Of a stretch of 64,000 nucleotides of DNA, positions 16,988-25,496 are shown piece after piece. Each line of letters starts with the position of its first letter. The first letter of the stretch is position 1. Source of the stretch: JASGDN01 sp049841275 (lineage in GTDB: Bacteria; Chloroflexota; Chloroflexia; Thermomicrobiales; UBA6265); contig JASGDN010000090.1 of NCBI GenBank assembly GCA_049841275.1, positions 5,463 to 69,462 of the forward strand. The letters run 5' to 3'. Made by a program: the position numbers and the translations under genes. The notes beneath the pieces are model-generated. The model did no database searches. It was not told the origin of the DNA and was given only the letters and a program-made list of their open reading frames with translations.

Positions 16988-17437
16988 TCAATTCGAGAGC
17001 TTGAGCCGGACCACCGGGACGAGGGCCACGATCTTCGCCCATTCCTCATCCGAAACCAGCCGATCGGGACTGGAGTCTCCTCCCAGCACTGCCCCGCCCC
17101 ATCGCTGCTGATAGAACCGGAGAATCGGCAGCCTCCGCTCGACGGGTACATCCTCCGCCACGACCACCGCCACGCTGGTTCTTCCCCGCACCAGGCTGGC
17201 CCTGCCCGCCGCCCGCAGGTTTCGCAGCCAGTCGCTCTCCCCCTCCAGCGACACGAGGTGGTAGGCGCCCTGATGCACGAGCACATTCAGCGGGACGGCC
17301 TGCATGCGGCCAGACATGCGCCGTCGCACGCGCAACACCATGACACCGGCGGGCGCAAGGCCAATCGTCCCGACAACGAATACCGCGATGGGATTGATCA
17401 GTCTGCGAACATGCGCCAGTCGGCGAAACCGTTCCAT
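16988..17437 (-). CDS. Ddn-like F420-type protein, second copy
   Basis: About 149 aa from the ATG at 17437 (AAAGG close upstream); the frame is open to 17530. The pattern VLRVRRRMSGRMQAVPLNVL, YHLVSLEGESDWLRNLRAAGRASL matches the neighbour's F420 barrel. The protein is more divergent: the usual TSG is MSG and the C-terminal region is different. Tandem copies on one strand suggest duplication with functional split. Its substrate is unknown. Confidence 0.75.
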   Translation of the reverse strand: MERFRRLAHVRRLINPIAVFVVGTIGLAPAGVMVLRVRRRMSGRMQAVPLNVLVHQGAYHLVSLEGESDWLRNLRAAGRASLVRGRTSVAVVVAEDVPVERRLPILRFYQQRWGGAVLGGDSSPDRLVSDEEWAKIVALVPVVRLKLSN

Positions 17438-17632
17438 GCTGCCTTTTTCGTCCAGGGAAAGCCTGCCACGACCGTGCAGGTCCTCCTCATGCCACACGAT
17501 GACCATGCAGTTCGCATTATTCGGAGCCATCCCCAGACGGTCAATCCACTACAACGCAGGAAATGCACGACATCCGTCAGCCGGAACGCCCATGACCGGC
17601 GCCGGCAGCGGGGAGGGAAGGACATCGAGGGA

Positions 17633-18208
17633 CTACAACCTCCGGGCGACCTGGCGGGAGACCGTACGCAACGTCTCGCTCACGCCATTTCCCTGGGTGG
17701 CGATGGCCGCAAACGCCGGGCGCGCGCCGGGATTCAATGTGGCCTGGAGCGTGGCCTCATCGATGGCATCGGGAAGGTCCATCTTGTTGAACTGCATGAC
17801 AAACGCGGTGTCGGACAGGGGGTGCGCGTAGGCATCGAGGAACGCCCCGAGCTCGTCGATGCTGGCCTGGTTTGCGTCCTGCCGGTCCGGCGCGGCATCG
17901 GCCACGAAAACCACCCCATCCGCCCCGCCGAGGACCGCGCGCCGGGTGCGTGCGAAGTGTTCCTGGCCCGGCACCGAATAGAGGTGGAAACGCACATCCC
18001 AGCCGCCGACGAGAATCGGCGCCACCGGCACGAAGTCGAAGAAAAGCGTCCGTTCCTCATCCGTCGCCAGCGAGCGCAACGGGCCACGCCGGTCCGCCGG
18101 CATCCGACGATGGATATCCAGCAGGTTCGTCGTCTTGCCGCTCAGGCCGGGGCCGTAATAGACGATCTTCGCGTCGATCCGCCGTTGTCGCACGTCAATG
18201 GTGGCCAT
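17633..18208 (-). CDS. MglA-like Ras-superfamily GTPase
   Basis: A 191-aa small GTPase. The P-loop is GPGLSGKTTN (residues 19-28), the G3 region reads SVPGQEHFARTR, and G4 is FNKMD. Residues such as TLFFDFVP and the lack of an insert match bacterial MglA, the polarity switch that works with an MglB-type GAP. GGGGGA precedes the ATG. No MglB/Roadblock gene is visible next to it; purM lies upstream and Ddn-like genes downstream. Function could be polarity or another signalling role. Confidence 0.85.
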   Translation of the reverse strand: MATIDVRQRRIDAKIVYYGPGLSGKTTNLLDIHRRMPADRRGPLRSLATDEERTLFFDFVPVAPILVGGWDVRFHLYSVPGQEHFARTRRAVLGGADGVVFVADAAPDRQDANQASIDELGAFLDAYAHPLSDTAFVMQFNKMDLPDAIDEATLQATLNPGARPAFAAIATQGNGVSETLRTVSRQVARRL

Positions 18209-18215
18209 ACATCCC

Positions 18216-18322
18216 CCGAGGAGTGAGGAATGAGGAGTGAGAGATGAATGACAAGGGCACGGTTCCCAATGGCGGAAGTTGACTGAACATCCGTCTCGTT
18301 TCTCACTCCTCGCTCCTCGTTT
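18216..18322. repeat. Dispersed repeat with inverted ends (MITE/REP-like)
   Basis: The left end, starting CGAGGAGTGAGGAATGAG, is partly mirrored by the right end CTCACTCCTCGCTCCTCG, so the ~107-bp segment between the GTPase and purM can fold with a ~50-base unpaired centre. The same 18-base left-end sequence recurs exactly at 52679-52696. This suggests a small mobile or palindromic repeat. Confidence 0.5.
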
Positions 18323-19420
18323 CTAGCAGGAAAGCCCCTGCACCGCGGATTCGTCGCTGGTCGTGCGCTCCAGGATGCGGCCGATACGCCGCGCCGCCGG
18401 CACCTGCGCCAGGATGATCTCCGCGTTGGCCGGTGAGGCGATAAGGACGAAACCAACCCCCATGTTGAAGACGTGGTAGCGCTCGACCATCGAGAGGTTT
18501 CCCTGCTCGACCAGCCAATCGAAGATGGGCGGCACGTCCCAGCTGTCCGGATCGAGCCGGGCGATGCAATCCTCCGGCAGCGTGCGCGGCAGGTTGTCGA
18601 CAAGGCCACCGCCGGTGATGTGCGCCATCCCCCGCACCAGCCCTCGATCGAGCAGCGGCATCACGGTTGGCAGGAAGCTCTGGTGCCCCGCCATCAGCGC
18701 ATCGCCGATCGTCTCGCCGGAACCGGGCAGCATCTCCCAGAGCCGGGCGCGATCCCGCTCCAGGTCGCCCGTGAGACCGGCGATCCGGCGCGCCAGGCTG
18801 AATCCGTTCGTCTGCAGGCCACCGCTTGGCAAACCGATCACGATATCGCCCGGCTCGATGCCGGACCCATCGACGATGCGCTCCTCGGTCACCGTACCGA
18901 CGATGAAGCCGGCAACATCGTAGTCGCCTTCGCCATACATGCCCGGCATCTCGGCCGTCTCGCCACCGAGCAGCGCCATGCCATTCACCAGGCAGGCATC
19001 GGCGATGCCGCCGACAACGGCGGTCATCACGTCGCCGTCCAGCTTGCCGGTCGCGAAGTAGTCGAGGAAGAAGAGCGGGGTCGCCCCCAGGGCGAGGATA
19101 TCGTTCGTGCAGTGGTTGACGAGGTCGCGGCCCATCTGCGCGTGAGCCTCGCCGCCGAGCGTCGCCGCCAGCTGGAGCTTCGTGCCAACGCCATCGGCAC
19201 TGGCGACGAGGATCTGGTGGTTGCCGCCCGCGCCGGGCAACCTGTAAGTGCCGCCGAAGTGTCCGATCGGCCCGGCCTGCGCCCCGAGCGTCGCCGCTGC
19301 ACGCTCCTTCACGCGCGCCAGCGCCTGCGTCTGGGCGTCGATATCGACGCCGGCATCCTTGTAGGTCAGTCCGGCGTCGGACGGAAGATCGAGCGCGCGC
19401 GAAGGCAGTTCCTGCGTCAC
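18323..19420 (-). CDS. purM: Phosphoribosylformylglycinamidine cyclo-ligase
   Basis: A 365-aa AIR synthetase: it closes the imidazole ring of FGAM with ATP in purine synthesis. Family signatures include LTYKDAGVDIDAQ at the N-terminus, SADGVGTKLQLA, MGRDLVNHCTNDILALGATPLFFLDY, LLGGETAEMPGMY and HITGGGLVDNLPR. GTG 19420 has AAGGA about 6 nt upstream and gives a length near the usual 345; the frame extends to 19543 without family resemblance. No other pur genes are adjacent, so it stands as a solitary pathway gene. Confidence 0.93.
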   Translation of the reverse strand: MTQELPSRALDLPSDAGLTYKDAGVDIDAQTQALARVKERAAATLGAQAGPIGHFGGTYRLPGAGGNHQILVASADGVGTKLQLAATLGGEAHAQMGRDLVNHCTNDILALGATPLFFLDYFATGKLDGDVMTAVVGGIADACLVNGMALLGGETAEMPGMYGEGDYDVAGFIVGTVTEERIVDGSGIEPGDIVIGLPSGGLQTNGFSLARRIAGLTGDLERDRARLWEMLPGSGETIGDALMAGHQSFLPTVMPLLDRGLVRGMAHITGGGLVDNLPRTLPEDCIARLDPDSWDVPPIFDWLVEQGNLSMVERYHVFNMGVGFVLIASPANAEIILAQVPAARRIGRILERTTSDESAVQGLSC

Positions 19421-19570
19421 GGTGGTTCCTTGCGATGATGGAATCAGGGGACGAACGACGATCCGGCAATGATTGTTGGGAATTCGGGCAATGGACGCCA
19501 CGGGCGATACCCGCTCCCGGAATCCGGCGCTGCGGATAGCCACAGCGCCGGATGAGATCGGGCCACGGCC

Positions 19571-21007
19571 TTACGCCGCAGGATGCGCCCGCTGGTCAAC
19601 AACGTCCGGCTCCGGCGCGACCGGTGTCCACCCCGCCACCGGCGGCTCAGCTTCACCAGCCTCGCGCCGCGTCAACATGGCGCCGAATCGCCCGAAATCG
19701 CGCTCCGGGAGCCAGCCGTGCAATGTCGTACCATGCTCGTCGAAATCCCGCTCCTCGACCCGGCCGAGCGCGTGAAACCGCTCGACCAGTTCGGAACGAT
19801 TGTACGGGATCGTCACGGTCACCGGCAGGAAGGCATTCTCCACCTCCAGCACCATTTCGATCTCGGCGAGCAACGCCTTCACGTTCGTGCCCCGCTGCGC
19901 CGACACCGGCACCGCGTGGGCGTCCGCCGGGATGCCGAGCTCCTGCTTCAGCAGTCCGACATCCACCGGCTCGTCGCCGGATGCGCGATCCAGCGCATCG
20001 ATCTTGTTCAGCGCGTAGACGACCGGCAGGCCATCGACGCCGAGTTCCTCCAGCGTCTCGTTGACGGTCACCACCTGCTCGCGCGCATTCGGGTGCGTCA
20101 CGTCCACGACGTGGACGAGCACGGTTGCCTCGCTGATCTCCTCCAGCGTCGCGCGGAAGGCCGCCACGAGCTGGGTCGGCAGGTTGTTGATGAAGCCCAC
20201 CGTGTCGGTGAGCAGCACCTCACGCCCGCTGGGAAGCGGGATGCGTCGCGTCGTCGGGTCGAGCGTGGCAAAGAGCTTGTCCTCGGCCAGCACACCCGCG
20301 CCGGTGATCGTGTTGAGCAACGTGCTCTTGCCCGCATTGGTATACCCTACGAGCGAGATGACGTTGATCGGCGTGTCGTTGCGGCGGCTGCGATAGAGTT
20401 CGCGGTGCCGGTGCACCTGCTCCAACTGCCCCTTGATGAAGGTGATCCGCTTCTGCGACTCGCGGCGGTCGGCTTCCAGCTGCGTCTCGCCGGTCCCGCG
20501 CAGGCCGACACCGCCACCGCCGGTCTGGCGGGAGAGGTGAGTCCACATGCGGGTAAGGCGCGGCAGCCGGTACTGCAACTGCGCGAGTTCGACCTGGAGG
20601 CGCCCCTCGTGCGTCTGCGCGCGGACGGCGAAGACGTCGAGGATGAGCGCCGTCCGGTCGATGATCTTGATGTCCAGCGCCTTCTCCATGTTGCGGAGTT
20701 GCGCCGGTGTGAGTTCGCCATCGACGAGCAGGAAATCGTAGCCCAGTGATTCCTGAAGCTCCTTGATCTCCTCCAGCTTGCCCTTGCCGACGTAGGTCGC
20801 GGGGTGCGGGTGATCGAGCTTCTGGGTCACCGAGCCGACAACCTCGACGTTGACCGTCTCGGCGAGGGTGGCGAGTTCCTCCAGCTCGTCCTGGATGCCC
20901 CAGAGCTGGTTAGGGAGTTCGACGGCGACCAGCAGGGCCTGCTCCGGCTTTGCCTTGGTGGAGCGGCTGCGGTCGAGGGATTGGCCTTCAAATTCATGTG
21001 CGGTTAT
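19571..21007 (-). CDS. hflX: GTPase HflX, with non-canonical start
   Basis: HflX is a ribosome-associated GTPase that splits or rescues stalled ribosomes. The frame shows the N-terminal HflX domain, TYVGKGKLEEI, the linker TGGGGVGLRGTGETQLE, P-loop GYTNAGKSTLLN, G3 DTVGFINNLP, G4 NKID. The first NTG start, GTG at 20830, would remove ~60 residues that clearly belong (ALLVAVELPNQLWGIQDELE, ELATLAETVNVEVVGSVTQ). Upstream of it the frame has no ATG, GTG or TTG before the stop at 21022. An ATA at 21007 with GGGAG 7 nt upstream, or a CTG at 20935 with GGAG 6 nt upstream, must be used. Confidence 0.85.
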   Translation of the reverse strand: MTAHEFEGQSLDRSRSTKAKPEQALLVAVELPNQLWGIQDELEELATLAETVNVEVVGSVTQKLDHPHPATYVGKGKLEEIKELQESLGYDFLLVDGELTPAQLRNMEKALDIKIIDRTALILDVFAVRAQTHEGRLQVELAQLQYRLPRLTRMWTHLSRQTGGGGVGLRGTGETQLEADRRESQKRITFIKGQLEQVHRHRELYRSRRNDTPINVISLVGYTNAGKSTLLNTITGAGVLAEDKLFATLDPTTRRIPLPSGREVLLTDTVGFINNLPTQLVAAFRATLEEISEATVLVHVVDVTHPNAREQVVTVNETLEELGVDGLPVVYALNKIDALDRASGDEPVDVGLLKQELGIPADAHAVPVSAQRGTNVKALLAEIEMVLEVENAFLPVTVTIPYNRSELVERFHALGRVEERDFDEHGTTLHGWLPERDFGRFGAMLTRREAGEAEPPVAGWTPVAPEPDVVDQRAHPAA

Positions 21008-21180
21008 GGTGGGTCTCCCTCAAGCCCTCACTCCGCGGGGAGGGTCTTCTCAATCAAACGGATCGTTGTCCACGACACCGGCGGCGGATGCGAACGCTGG
21101 AACGCGAACGTTCCCCAATCCGCTCCACGGCCGCCGGTTCATTGGTGCGATGCCCATGTCGGCTCACCTCATGACTTCAG

Positions 21181-21201
21181 CCCGCACCGTTTCGGTGCGG
21201 G
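21181..21201. terminator. Hairpin, possible terminator
   Basis: Perfect 9-bp arms CCCGCACCG / CGGTGCGGG with a TTT loop. No gene ends immediately before it on the plus strand, so the role is uncertain. Confidence 0.35.
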
Positions 21202-21963
21202 GCCAAAACGCCTATCCTCTTACACGAACAGCGACAACATCATGTCACAACTCCCAAAGGCCTCACGGCAACGCCTCTGTCGAATACAGAACGCCCGTTC
21301 ATGATACCGTACTCCACAAGCCCTCCCATGCAGCACTGAGGTGTCATCGTCGCCGGATTGCGAGTCGCGTGGTCTGTGATCACAGCCTGGCCACACTGGT
21401 GCATGGCCCGGATATGAACGGATCACCTCGCCACGCCTGGACCAGGCAGCGAATCGTGCGATTCGACCGGCGTGGCGGGATGCTGGGTAGTAGGCCCGGA
21501 CGCACGCTTTGATGAACGGGTTCAGCAACCTGCGGCGCTGCACGGAGCAATCGCGAACGGGGTGGAGGAATTCCTCTTCCTGACCGCAGTCATGGTCGTC
21601 ATGTGCTACCTGATTCAGCATGCCCGCGCCACCGTCCGGTGGGAGGGCCGCCCGACGCCTCGCCGCCTTGCCCGATCCCTAATCGTCGGTCGCTCTTGAG
21701 CCAACAAGTCACAGCAATCCATCACGGGTCCGGAAGCATCCAGGATGTTTCGGGCCGATGGTATCACCAAGGCGCCCACCACCCAGGACGACCAGGCAGG
21801 ACGAACGGCCGGGCAACGCACCCAGGTGGCATAAGGCCCAACCCCGATGCCCGCAATCTGTTTGTTTGCGACACAGCCCAATTCCATACATCGCCACGAG
21901 AGGAGCCAGGATGTCCAACCGCTCCCGCCTCGTCTTTCGACCCTCCATAGGCAAATGGTCCCA

Positions 21964-21985
21964 TATCCCCAGGTACCTGGGGATA
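21964..21985. promoter_or_regulatory. Perfect 22-bp palindrome, candidate operator
   Basis: Arms TATCCCCAGGT / ACCTGGGGATA form a perfect palindrome without spacer, followed by an extra partial copy GGGGATACCTCGGGG. It lies ~410 nt before the first gene of the exopolysaccharide locus and would suit a dimeric repressor or activator. Confidence 0.45.
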
Positions 21986-22391
21986 CCTCGGGGAATGGCA
22001 TCGAACTGTCCGTACCGGACCCTAATTGCTCATAGAAAATGATTGCTTAGTAGGCGACGATGTCTTTGCGCTGTCAATTCGGCAGGGGGCAAACGAGGCA
22101 ACAGCGCACGAATCGAACACGGGTCAGATCGGCCAGGAACGCAAGTCCTCGGCAGGCTGTCATCGTTTCGATAACGATGTGGGTTCTCGAATTCCTGTCT
22201 GGGACACGCCACGCAATTTCATACCAAGAGCAAGACCCGTTTCGCCAGCGGTCGCGATCGATACCAATCGCGACGAGCTGTGGGAAGTTCGCACCAGATT
22301 CCGCTACCGGACAAGAGGCCGCTATTCGTTTGGGGGATTTCATCGTGTTCTGGTCGGCAGCGCACGATGGGGGGACAGGAGGGGCGTGGAG

Positions 22392-23165
22392 ATGGCTCTA
22401 CCCGCTGAGTTCATAGGTGGAGAGCGCCCGGTAGAACAGGATCATGCTGAGCTTGTGCTTGTCGATGCGATATCGCACAACTCGCTTCTCGCTTTCCCTC
22501 TGGTCCCGGTCACGGCCAATTCCAGCAACCCAGCCCAATCCAGCCACGAGCGCTTGGCGGGCCTATATCCGAAGCTGAAGTACGGTATCGATGTGCTGGT
22601 GGCCTCCGTGCTCTTCCTCCTGTGCCTGCCGGTGTTTGCTGCAATCGCGACTGCCGTGGCGCTGACGTCGCCTGGCGGCGTGTTCTTCCGCCAGACACGT
22701 GTCGGGAAGGACATGCAACCCTTCCAGTGTCTGAAGTTCCGCACGATGGTGCCGAACGCCGAGGAGATCCTGCAGCGGGATCCCGAACTCGCTCGCGTGC
22801 ATGCCGTGAACTGGAAGCTCGACAACGACCCCCGCGTGACCAAGGTCGGCAAGTTCCTCCGGAAGACGAGCCTCGACGAGCTTCCTCAGCTGGTGAACGT
22901 GATCAACGGCGAGATGTCGCTCATCGGGCCACGTCCAGTGCAGTTCAAGGAAATCGATGAGCAATATCGCCATCACGCTACTACTGTGTTCTCTGTTCGC
23001 CCAGGCGTAACTGGTCTCTGGCAAGTCTCAGGACGGTCGACGACGACGTACGACGCGCGAGTTGCGCTCGATTGCGAATACGTTCGCGACATGAGCATGA
23101 TCTCGGACTTCCAGATTCTCGCAAAGACCATGGTCGTGGTTCTTCGCGGCACCGGCGCTCACTGA
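22392..23165 (+). CDS. Undecaprenyl-phosphate sugar transferase (polyprenyl glycosylphosphotransferase)
   Basis: A 257-aa priming enzyme that moves a sugar-1-phosphate from its nucleotide to undecaprenyl phosphate. After a short N-terminus there is one membrane helix (VLVASVLFLLCLPVFAAIATAVAL), then the bacterial sugar-transferase core: VFFRQTRVGKDMQPF, CLKFRTM, PRVTKVGKFLRKTSLDELPQ, GEMSLIGPRPV and PGVTGLWQVSGRS. It lacks the long N-terminal four-helix part of WbaP/WcaJ. ATG 22392 has AGGAGGGG 7 nt upstream. It leads the locus, 1 nt before the next start. Confidence 0.88.
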   Translation: MALPAEFIGGERPVEQDHAELVLVDAISHNSLLAFPLVPVTANSSNPAQSSHERLAGLYPKLKYGIDVLVASVLFLLCLPVFAAIATAVALTSPGGVFFRQTRVGKDMQPFQCLKFRTMVPNAEEILQRDPELARVHAVNWKLDNDPRVTKVGKFLRKTSLDELPQLVNVINGEMSLIGPRPVQFKEIDEQYRHHATTVFSVRPGVTGLWQVSGRSTTTYDARVALDCEYVRDMSMISDFQILAKTMVVVLRGTGAH

Positions 23166-23166
23166 T

Positions 23167-24426
23167 ATGAGTGGCCTCAAAGTAACAATCTACGGACTGA
23201 ACTACTGGCCTGAGCCTACGGGGAATGCCCCCTATACCACGGCATTGGCGGAGCACCTTGTCGAGCATGGCGCGGAGGTGATGGTCAAGGCAGGCATGCC
23301 CTACTATCCATACTGGAGTATTCCATCGGAGTATGGAAAGGCGTTGCGTGATTCGGAAGTCCGCAATGGTGTATCCCTCCACCGATTCCGTCAGTATGTA
23401 CCCGCACGACAATCGGCCATCCGAAGACTTGGATTCGAGGGCAGTTTTCTCGTCAATGCGATGCTCTCTCGAACGGCTCCAGGACCGGATGTTGTCGTGG
23501 GAATCATCCCCGCCCTTGCAGACGGCGTCCTCGCACTCATGACAGCCCGTAGATTTCGGGTCCCGATGGTCCTCATCGTCCAGGATCTCATGGGCAGCGC
23601 GGCCGAGCAGTCTGGCGTTTCTGGTGGGGCGCGGGTCGCGGTGGCGACGAGCAAGCTCGAAGCATGGATCTGTCGTCACGCCGCCGAGATCGGGGTCGTG
23701 TCAACTGGCTTCCGCGACCGCCTCATCCGCCAGGGCGTCGCTCCGGAACGCATCCACATCACCCGCAACTGGTCCCACATCGACCGGCCGACACAGGGAC
23801 AGGCCGAGGTACGCGCGCACCTCGGCCTCCCACAGGATCGATTCATCGCACTTCATGCCGGGAATATGGGACTCAAGCAAGGGCTGGACCATCTCATCGA
23901 AGCGGCGCGCATCGCGCAGGAGACATCCCCGCATCTCCTGTTCGTCCTGATGGGCGACGGCAACCAGCGGGAACGCCTGCAACAGGTGGCCATTGGCCTC
24001 GACAACGTCCGGTTCCTTCCGCCGCAGGAGAGCAGCCTGTTCCCCAGCATCCTTGCCGCGAGTGACGCCCTGCTCGTCAACCAGTTGCCAACCGTCACCG
24101 ACATGTCGCTGCCAAGCAAGCTGACATCCTACTTCAGTGTCAGCCGGCCGGTCGTTGCAGCCGTATCCCCACAGAGTGAGACAGCCAAGGTAATCGACGA
24201 GTCTGGCGGAGGATTGCTCGTCGACCCATCCGACCCGGCAGCACTCGTATCCACACTCGAATCATTGTCCCTTGACCCAGGCAGCGCCCAGGCACTTGGC
24301 GAACGCGGGATAGCGTACGCGACGAGCCACCTATCCGCCGATGCCGCCCTTGCCAATCTCGAACAGCTTATTCATAGCGCACGCCGTCGTGCGGTTGCAG
24401 ACACGAAGGAACTCGCCACCACATGA
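23167..24426 (+). CDS. GT4-family glycosyltransferase, WcaI-like
   Basis: A 419-aa GT-B glycosyltransferase. The start KVTIYGLNYWPEPTGNAPYTTALAE is typical of WcaI-like enzymes of colanic-acid-type clusters. The C-terminal Rossmann half shows HAGNMGLKQGLDHLIEAA, VLMGDGNQR and the donor-binding SLPSKLTSYFSVSRPVVAA. A Lys/Glu-rich EX7E pattern is degenerate. It starts 1 nt after the sugar transferase stop and overlaps gmd by 4 nt, so translation is coupled. The donor may be GDP-fucose, made by the next two genes, but this is not proven. Confidence 0.85.
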   Translation: MSGLKVTIYGLNYWPEPTGNAPYTTALAEHLVEHGAEVMVKAGMPYYPYWSIPSEYGKALRDSEVRNGVSLHRFRQYVPARQSAIRRLGFEGSFLVNAMLSRTAPGPDVVVGIIPALADGVLALMTARRFRVPMVLIVQDLMGSAAEQSGVSGGARVAVATSKLEAWICRHAAEIGVVSTGFRDRLIRQGVAPERIHITRNWSHIDRPTQGQAEVRAHLGLPQDRFIALHAGNMGLKQGLDHLIEAARIAQETSPHLLFVLMGDGNQRERLQQVAIGLDNVRFLPPQESSLFPSILAASDALLVNQLPTVTDMSLPSKLTSYFSVSRPVVAAVSPQSETAKVIDESGGGLLVDPSDPAALVSTLESLSLDPGSAQALGERGIAYATSHLSADAALANLEQLIHSARRRAVADTKELATT

Positions 24427-25496
24427 CCCAGAAACGCGCACTCATCACCGGGATTACTGGTCAGGATGGCTCCTATCTGGCAGAACTGCTGCTTGCGAAG
24501 GGCTATGAGGTCCACGGCATCATCCGCCGCTCGTCGTCCTTCTCGACCGGCCGCATCGAGCATCTCTATCACGATCCGCACGAAACGGGCGTGCCCCTGA
24601 CGCTGCACTACGGCGACCTGACCGACTCCTCAGCGCTGGCATCGCTGATCCACCGCGTCAGGCCGGACGAGGTCTACAACCTCGGCGCGCAGTCGCACGT
24701 CGCCGTCAGCTTCGACATGCCGGAGTTCACGACCGACGTCGTGGCGATGGGCAACCTTCGATTGCTCGAAGCGCTCTCGACCGCCGACTGGAACCCGCGT
24801 TTCTACCAGGCCGGATCGTCCGAGATGTTCGGCAAGGTCCTGGAAGCGCCGCAGAAGGAAACGACCCCCTTCTACCCCCGCTCGCCCTATGCCGTCGCCA
24901 AGGTCTGCGCGCACCACATGACCGTGCAATACCGCGAGGCGCGCAACCTTTTCGCCTGCAACGGCATTCTCTTCAACCACGAGTCGCCACGCCGTGGCGG
25001 CACGTTCGTCACCCGCAAGGTGACGCGCGGCATCGCACAGATCCTCGCCGGGCACGCCGAAAAAGTGTATCTTGGCAATTTGGACGCGAAGCGCGACTGG
25101 GGCTACGCTAAGGAGTATGTTGAGGCGATGTGGCTGATGCTCCAGCAGGACGCACCGGACGACTACGTGGTCGCGACCGGCCAGACACAGTCGGTGCGCG
25201 ATCTCGTCTCAATCGCCTTCGCTCTCGTCGACCTCGACTGGCAAGACTATGTCGGGATCGACCCACGTTACTTCCGCCCGACCGAGGTCGACCTCCTGCT
25301 CGGCGATCCGTCCAAGGCGATCGCAACGCTCGGATGGGAGCCGAAGACCTCCTTCGCCGACCTCGTCCGCCTGATGCTCGCGTCGGACCTGCGCGACGCT
25401 GGCATCGATCTCATCGCCTACCCGCAGCTGCGCGATGTCGTGCTCGATACCCCGAAGCCGCACATCGCCGGGCTCGTCCGGGAGGAGGCCCGATGA
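24423..25496 (+). CDS. gmd: GDP-mannose 4,6-dehydratase
   Basis: A 357-aa short-chain dehydrogenase-type enzyme converting GDP-mannose to GDP-4-keto-6-deoxymannose with bound NADP. The Rossmann motif is GITGQDGSYLAELL; SSEMFG, YPRSPYAVAK (catalytic Tyr and Lys) and LFNHESPRRG, which binds substrate, are all intact. Length is typical (about 350-370). It overlaps the preceding gene by 4 nt (ATGA) and the following fcl by 4 nt. Base composition is GC-rich like the host genome, unlike the genes that follow fcl. Confidence 0.95.
   Translation: MTQKRALITGITGQDGSYLAELLLAKGYEVHGIIRRSSSFSTGRIEHLYHDPHETGVPLTLHYGDLTDSSALASLIHRVRPDEVYNLGAQSHVAVSFDMPEFTTDVVAMGNLRLLEALSTADWNPRFYQAGSSEMFGKVLEAPQKETTPFYPRSPYAVAKVCAHHMTVQYREARNLFACNGILFNHESPRRGGTFVTRKVTRGIAQILAGHAEKVYLGNLDAKRDWGYAKEYVEAMWLMLQQDAPDDYVVATGQTQSVRDLVSIAFALVDLDWQDYVGIDPRYFRPTEVDLLLGDPSKAIATLGWEPKTSFADLVRLMLASDLRDAGIDLIAYPQLRDVVLDTPKPHIAGLVREEAR

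Larger units (their letters stand above)
21025..22391. other. Long leader region of the polysaccharide locus, no convincing gene
   Basis: About 1.37 kb precede the sugar transferase. It holds a 9-bp perfect hairpin at 21181-21201, a 12-bp palindrome near 21373 and a 22-bp palindrome at 21964-21985. Small frames (e.g. 21472-21699, with a hydrophobic stretch) lack ribosome sites. The open frame in front of the sugar transferase (22026-22391) has no family resemblance. The region looks regulatory or like decayed sequence. Confidence 0.45.

Noticed and set aside
21372..21384. CTGTGATCACAG as a CRP site
   Set aside because: Lacks the spacer of a CRP/FNR site and lies more than 1 kb from any plus-strand start.
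22026..22391. N-terminal extension of the sugar transferase
   Set aside because: No membrane helices or family resemblance, and a strong ribosome site precedes the ATG at 22392.
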